Source of the DNA: Bagarius yarrelli
Lineage: Eukaryota > Chordata > Actinopteri > Siluriformes > Sisoridae
Direction of reading: 5' to 3'
NCBI GenBank assembly: GCA_005784505.1
Contig: VCAZ01000032.1
Location: 1,189,001 to 1,253,000 of the forward strand
DNA length: 64,000 bases
The first letter of the stretch is position 1; each line of letters begins with the position of its first letter. A model generated the notes under the pieces. The model worked only from the letters and a program-made list of their open reading frames with translations, was not told where the DNA came from and did no database searches. Below are positions 61,301 through 64,000 of this stretch, one piece after another. The translations under genes and the position numbers were made by a program.

Positions 61301-61460
61301 AGTGGTAGCTCAGTGGTTAAGGTGTCGGAAGATTCTGGGTTCGATTCCCCATCACCACCGAGCTGCCATTGCTGGGAACTAAGCAAGGCTCAAAAATATT
61401 TAAAAAATATATAGTTAAATGTTCGTCTCTTTAAATAAGAGCGTCTGCCGAAAAACAAAA
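61301..61460 (+). mobile_element. tRNA-derived SINE (family A), clear box A and B
   Basis: GCAGTGGTAGCTCAGTGGTTAAGG (box A region), GGGTTCGATTCCCC (box B) and a decayed tail AGAGCGTCTGCCGAAAA. Best-preserved tRNA head in the window; still a SINE, not a tRNA gene. Confidence 0.88.
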
Positions 61461-61659
61461 CTTGTGAATGAAATGTATATTAATTCTTTTGTCGTTGCTA
61501 TAGTAACATCCTGAGGCACAGGTGATAGGGTAACATATTTACTTTAAGAAAATGTTTATTCAAGTTTATTTTTGTGTGTGAGCAGTAAAAGTGCACTTTT
61601 AAGACTGACTGACTGACAGAGAAGAATTGTAATCTGATTACAATTATTAAAACTAGAGC

Positions 61660-61985
61660 GGGTCATGTCAGGAAGGGCATTCGACGTAAAAATTTGGCTA
61701 ATTTAAATATGCAAATCATCAGTCAGAATTTCATACCGGATTGGTCGAGGCCTGGATTCACAACGACCGCCACCTGCGCTGTTGACCTACAGGGTGCCGG
61801 CGGAAATTAGGCTACTGTTGGTCAAAGGTGTAGAGGAGGAGGATGCGATAAACGAGGACATGAAGTTCGTGAGTGTGAGTGAAGAGGATGTAGAGAATAG
61901 AGTTAGGTGGAGACAGATGATTCGCTCTGGTGACCCCTATAAGGGAACAGCCGAAAGGAGGAGAAGATTTGAATTGGATTGATCT
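61660..61985 (+). mobile_element. LINE-like 3'-end remnant
   Basis: GAGGATGTAGAGAATAGAGTTAGGTGGAGACAG followed by CGCTCTGGTGACCCC and GGGAACAGCCGAAAGGAGGAG is a common teleost dispersed sequence, apparently the C-terminal end of a LINE reading frame. It lies in the pcmt1 alternative 3' region. Confidence 0.55.
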
Positions 61986-62466
61986 CAGTCAGAGCGAAAC
62001 AAAAAAAAAATGTAAACAGGGCTAGTGCCAGGCTACCAAACCTCCAGTCCTGCAAATGGCCTTTTACCAGGAATAATTTTTCTGGATCTTTCTGGATTAA
62101 GGGATTTAATTGGATACCCATTACTCCCCGTCTACGCAACTGTTTACTGAATTACTAAACGCAATTCTATACTTTTTTGATCAGATCAAACAATCTGAAT
62201 CTTTTATTTCTGGTCTAGTCAGTCAGATTAGCAGATTATCATTGGAAAAAAACCTTTTTGTGCATTTTCTGTTACAAGCCGTACTTCTTTACATTAATTT
62301 TGGAATTAGGGCAAGATTGGAAATGGTTTGTGCTAAATGTGAGCATGCGTTGTGCTGACATAGCTACTGACAATGCTAGTTAGTTTGAATGTGTGTGTGT
62401 GTGAGAGAGTGAGAGAGAGAGAGAGGAATTTTGCTGGAATAACACTTTTCTTTCTGTCTTTTATAG

Positions 62467-62479
62467 GGATGAACTCTAA
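62467..62479 (+). CDS. pcmt1: pcmt1 alternative terminal coding exon giving the RDEL C-terminus
   Basis: If the internal donor after 60288 (TCCAG|GTGGAA) is used, exon 7 ends on codon phase 2. It then joins an exon starting at 62467, after a strong acceptor (TTTCTTTCTGTCTTTTATAG). The joined codons read R-D-E-L-stop, exactly the known mammalian isoform II ending. The predicted long product is 268 aa, or 228 aa from MAWK. The splice is inferred from phase and the exact family match. Confidence 0.85.
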
Positions 62480-63897
62480 AACAACAACAACAGTCTGGCA
62501 ATATTCATCTTCATACATCACACACACACACACACACACAGCATCCATTCAGACATAACAACTAACAACAAGACGGTAAACGGACGACAAAGAAAAGCCA
62601 CGCTCTCTGCGCTCTCGCTCTCGGGACAGTCTGACCGCCGCATGGCCAAAAAGACGGAGGAGACGGAAACGGACTGCGTAATAGAAAAACGGGGGGAATA
62701 AAGGAAATGCGGCTTTGTTTAGACCGCTTCATGCCTGCAGTTTGCTTTGGATTGGTGAATGGTTTTGATTTGCAGGTGCACTTTTATGTTGTGAGAACTA
62801 CAGTATTGCAGCTGTTATATATTTATATATCTATATACGTTGTTGTTTTTCTTTGCGTTTGTTTGTCATTCAGGTTGTTGTTAGTCGGTGCTGTTTCTCA
62901 TTTGGACTATAGAAATAGGAGCGATATTAAAGGATATGTCCACAGCCTTTTCTCCATTCGTGCTGCTCCTGAAAATATGATGAACACATCTGTAACATCT
63001 TTATTTTATTTTATTTTTTTATTGACATGCGTTATTTTTCACCTTTCAAAATTTTAGCTGCTTTTCCTTTTTTTTTCTTTTCTTTTTTTTTTTTTACTGG
63101 GGGGGGGGGGGGGTGTTGTAGATAGGAGTAGAACGAACGCGTACCAGGGCCACTACTGAGAAGAGATTGAGGAATTCTTGAGCAGGGATTTTTCAGGATG
63201 CTTTCTATCCTGCTTATCAGCTCCAAAAAAGTTATTCCTAAAAATGACATCATTACCAAAATCTTTAAAAAATAAAAACAATATTCGACCTGATCATCTA
63301 AAGATCAATCAACCGGTCAGATTCTTCTGATTTATTAGACACACTTTTAAAGCAGGATTTTGCTGGATTTTTCTTTATGCGAGTGGAAGTTTGAGACGTC
63401 GTCCGATCTTCCCGAGGTTTCATTCAGATCCCACAGCCGCCGCAGTGCAGTTTAATGTAGGTTTACTTAGACTGGTTAGGCCACCATTTCGAACCCTTGC
63501 GGATATACTAGCAGCTTGACGCTAACCGCCCCACAGTGGTTGCTTCCATTTACACTGTTTAAATAACATGCTCCAGGGGTTCATACAGCACTCTCTTGTT
63601 TCTTTCTGTCCGTCTCTCTGCCTCTCTCCCTCCCTTTCTGTCTTTATCTCTGTCTATCTCTTCCTCTGCCCCCTCTCTCTCTATTTCTGTCTTTCTTTCT
63701 CTTTGTCCCTTTCTCTCTTTATCTAGGTCTGTTTTTCTAACTTCTGTCTGTCTCTCTCCGTCCCCCTGTCTTTTGCGCAATCTGTCACAAACACAGATGC
63801 TCATACACACGGCGCTAAGCTTGTGCCCCCCTCCACTGTGGACATGCTGGCTGTCACTGTGCTGATTGTGACCCACATGTGGCTTTGTACAAATAAA
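62480..63897 (+). terminator. pcmt1: pcmt1 distal 3' UTR and polyadenylation signal
   Basis: After the DEL-form stop no other gene is seen. AATAAA at 63892-63897 is followed by T/G-rich sequence (TGTCTGCTGCGTTTTTTT), a good cleavage context. The interval also holds a 12-base G run (63103-63114) beside a T-rich tract and a CT-rich stretch (63600-63750). For the WK form, ATTAAA at 60425-60430 is a candidate proximal signal. Confidence 0.5.
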
Positions 63898-64000
63898 AAC
63901 CCAACAGTGCAAATCATTCTGTCTGCTGCGTTTTTTTACTTTCCCCTTTTTACTATTACAGTTGTTACATTTAAAGGAAGTGTTAGTTAATGTTATAATG

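Overview
The window is vertebrate genomic DNA, almost certainly from a ray-finned (teleost) fish. It has intron-split genes with GT-AG junctions whose products match vertebrate proteins. It also has very frequent (TG/CA)n tracts and dispersed repeats of the types that fill teleost genomes: tRNA-derived SINEs, Tc1/mariner remnants and LINE 3' ends. The SINE families suggest an otophysan such as a catfish, but that is a weak inference. There is no sign of prokaryotic, viral or plasmid organisation.

Layout. 1-18.4 kb: no coding exon recognised; microsatellites, SINEs and one striking near-perfect 57-bp inverted repeat (12225-12358). 18.47-30.9 kb (+): ankrd6 (diversin), 15 coding exons, 749 aa. 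30.9-33.7 kb: convergent intergenic DNA with a mariner-like MITE and a 21-bp minisatellite about 1 kb long. 34.0-35.1 kb (-): lyrm2, three coding exons, 88 aa, assembled here from exons too short to stand out individually. 35.2-37.5 kb: repeat-rich spacer. 37.6-45.7 kb (-): lats1, seven coding exons, 1063 aa, plus a separate 5' non-coding exon. 45.9-51.4 kb (-): nup43, eight exons, 371 aa, ending roughly 200 bp upstream of the lats1 first exon. 53.6-63.9 kb (+): pcmt1, seven exons plus an alternative last exon that changes the C-terminus from WK to DEL.

Functions. ankrd6 is a Wnt/planar-polarity scaffold, lats1 the core Hippo kinase, nup43 a nuclear-pore Y-complex subunit, lyrm2 a mitochondrial LYR-motif protein and pcmt1 the isoaspartyl-repair methyltransferase. 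They are not an operon. From general knowledge of human gene order, the window joins two blocks: ankrd6-lyrm2 and lats1-nup43-pcmt1. The junction falls in the repeat-rich 35.1-37.6 kb spacer.

I found no new multi-gene system. The observations most worth a second look are: pcmt1, which offers both an N-terminal membrane-anchor extension and an RDEL C-terminus; the repeated use of (TG)n microsatellites in place of a polypyrimidine tract at 3' splice sites; the long hairpin at 12.2 kb; the same 30-bp minisatellite unit at two loci 30 kb apart; and duplicated or inverted repeat segments, including one that carries a ZNF143-like core into lats1 intron 1 and nup43 intron 7. All exon boundaries were worked out by hand from splice signals, reading phase and remembered family sequences; no alignment was run.
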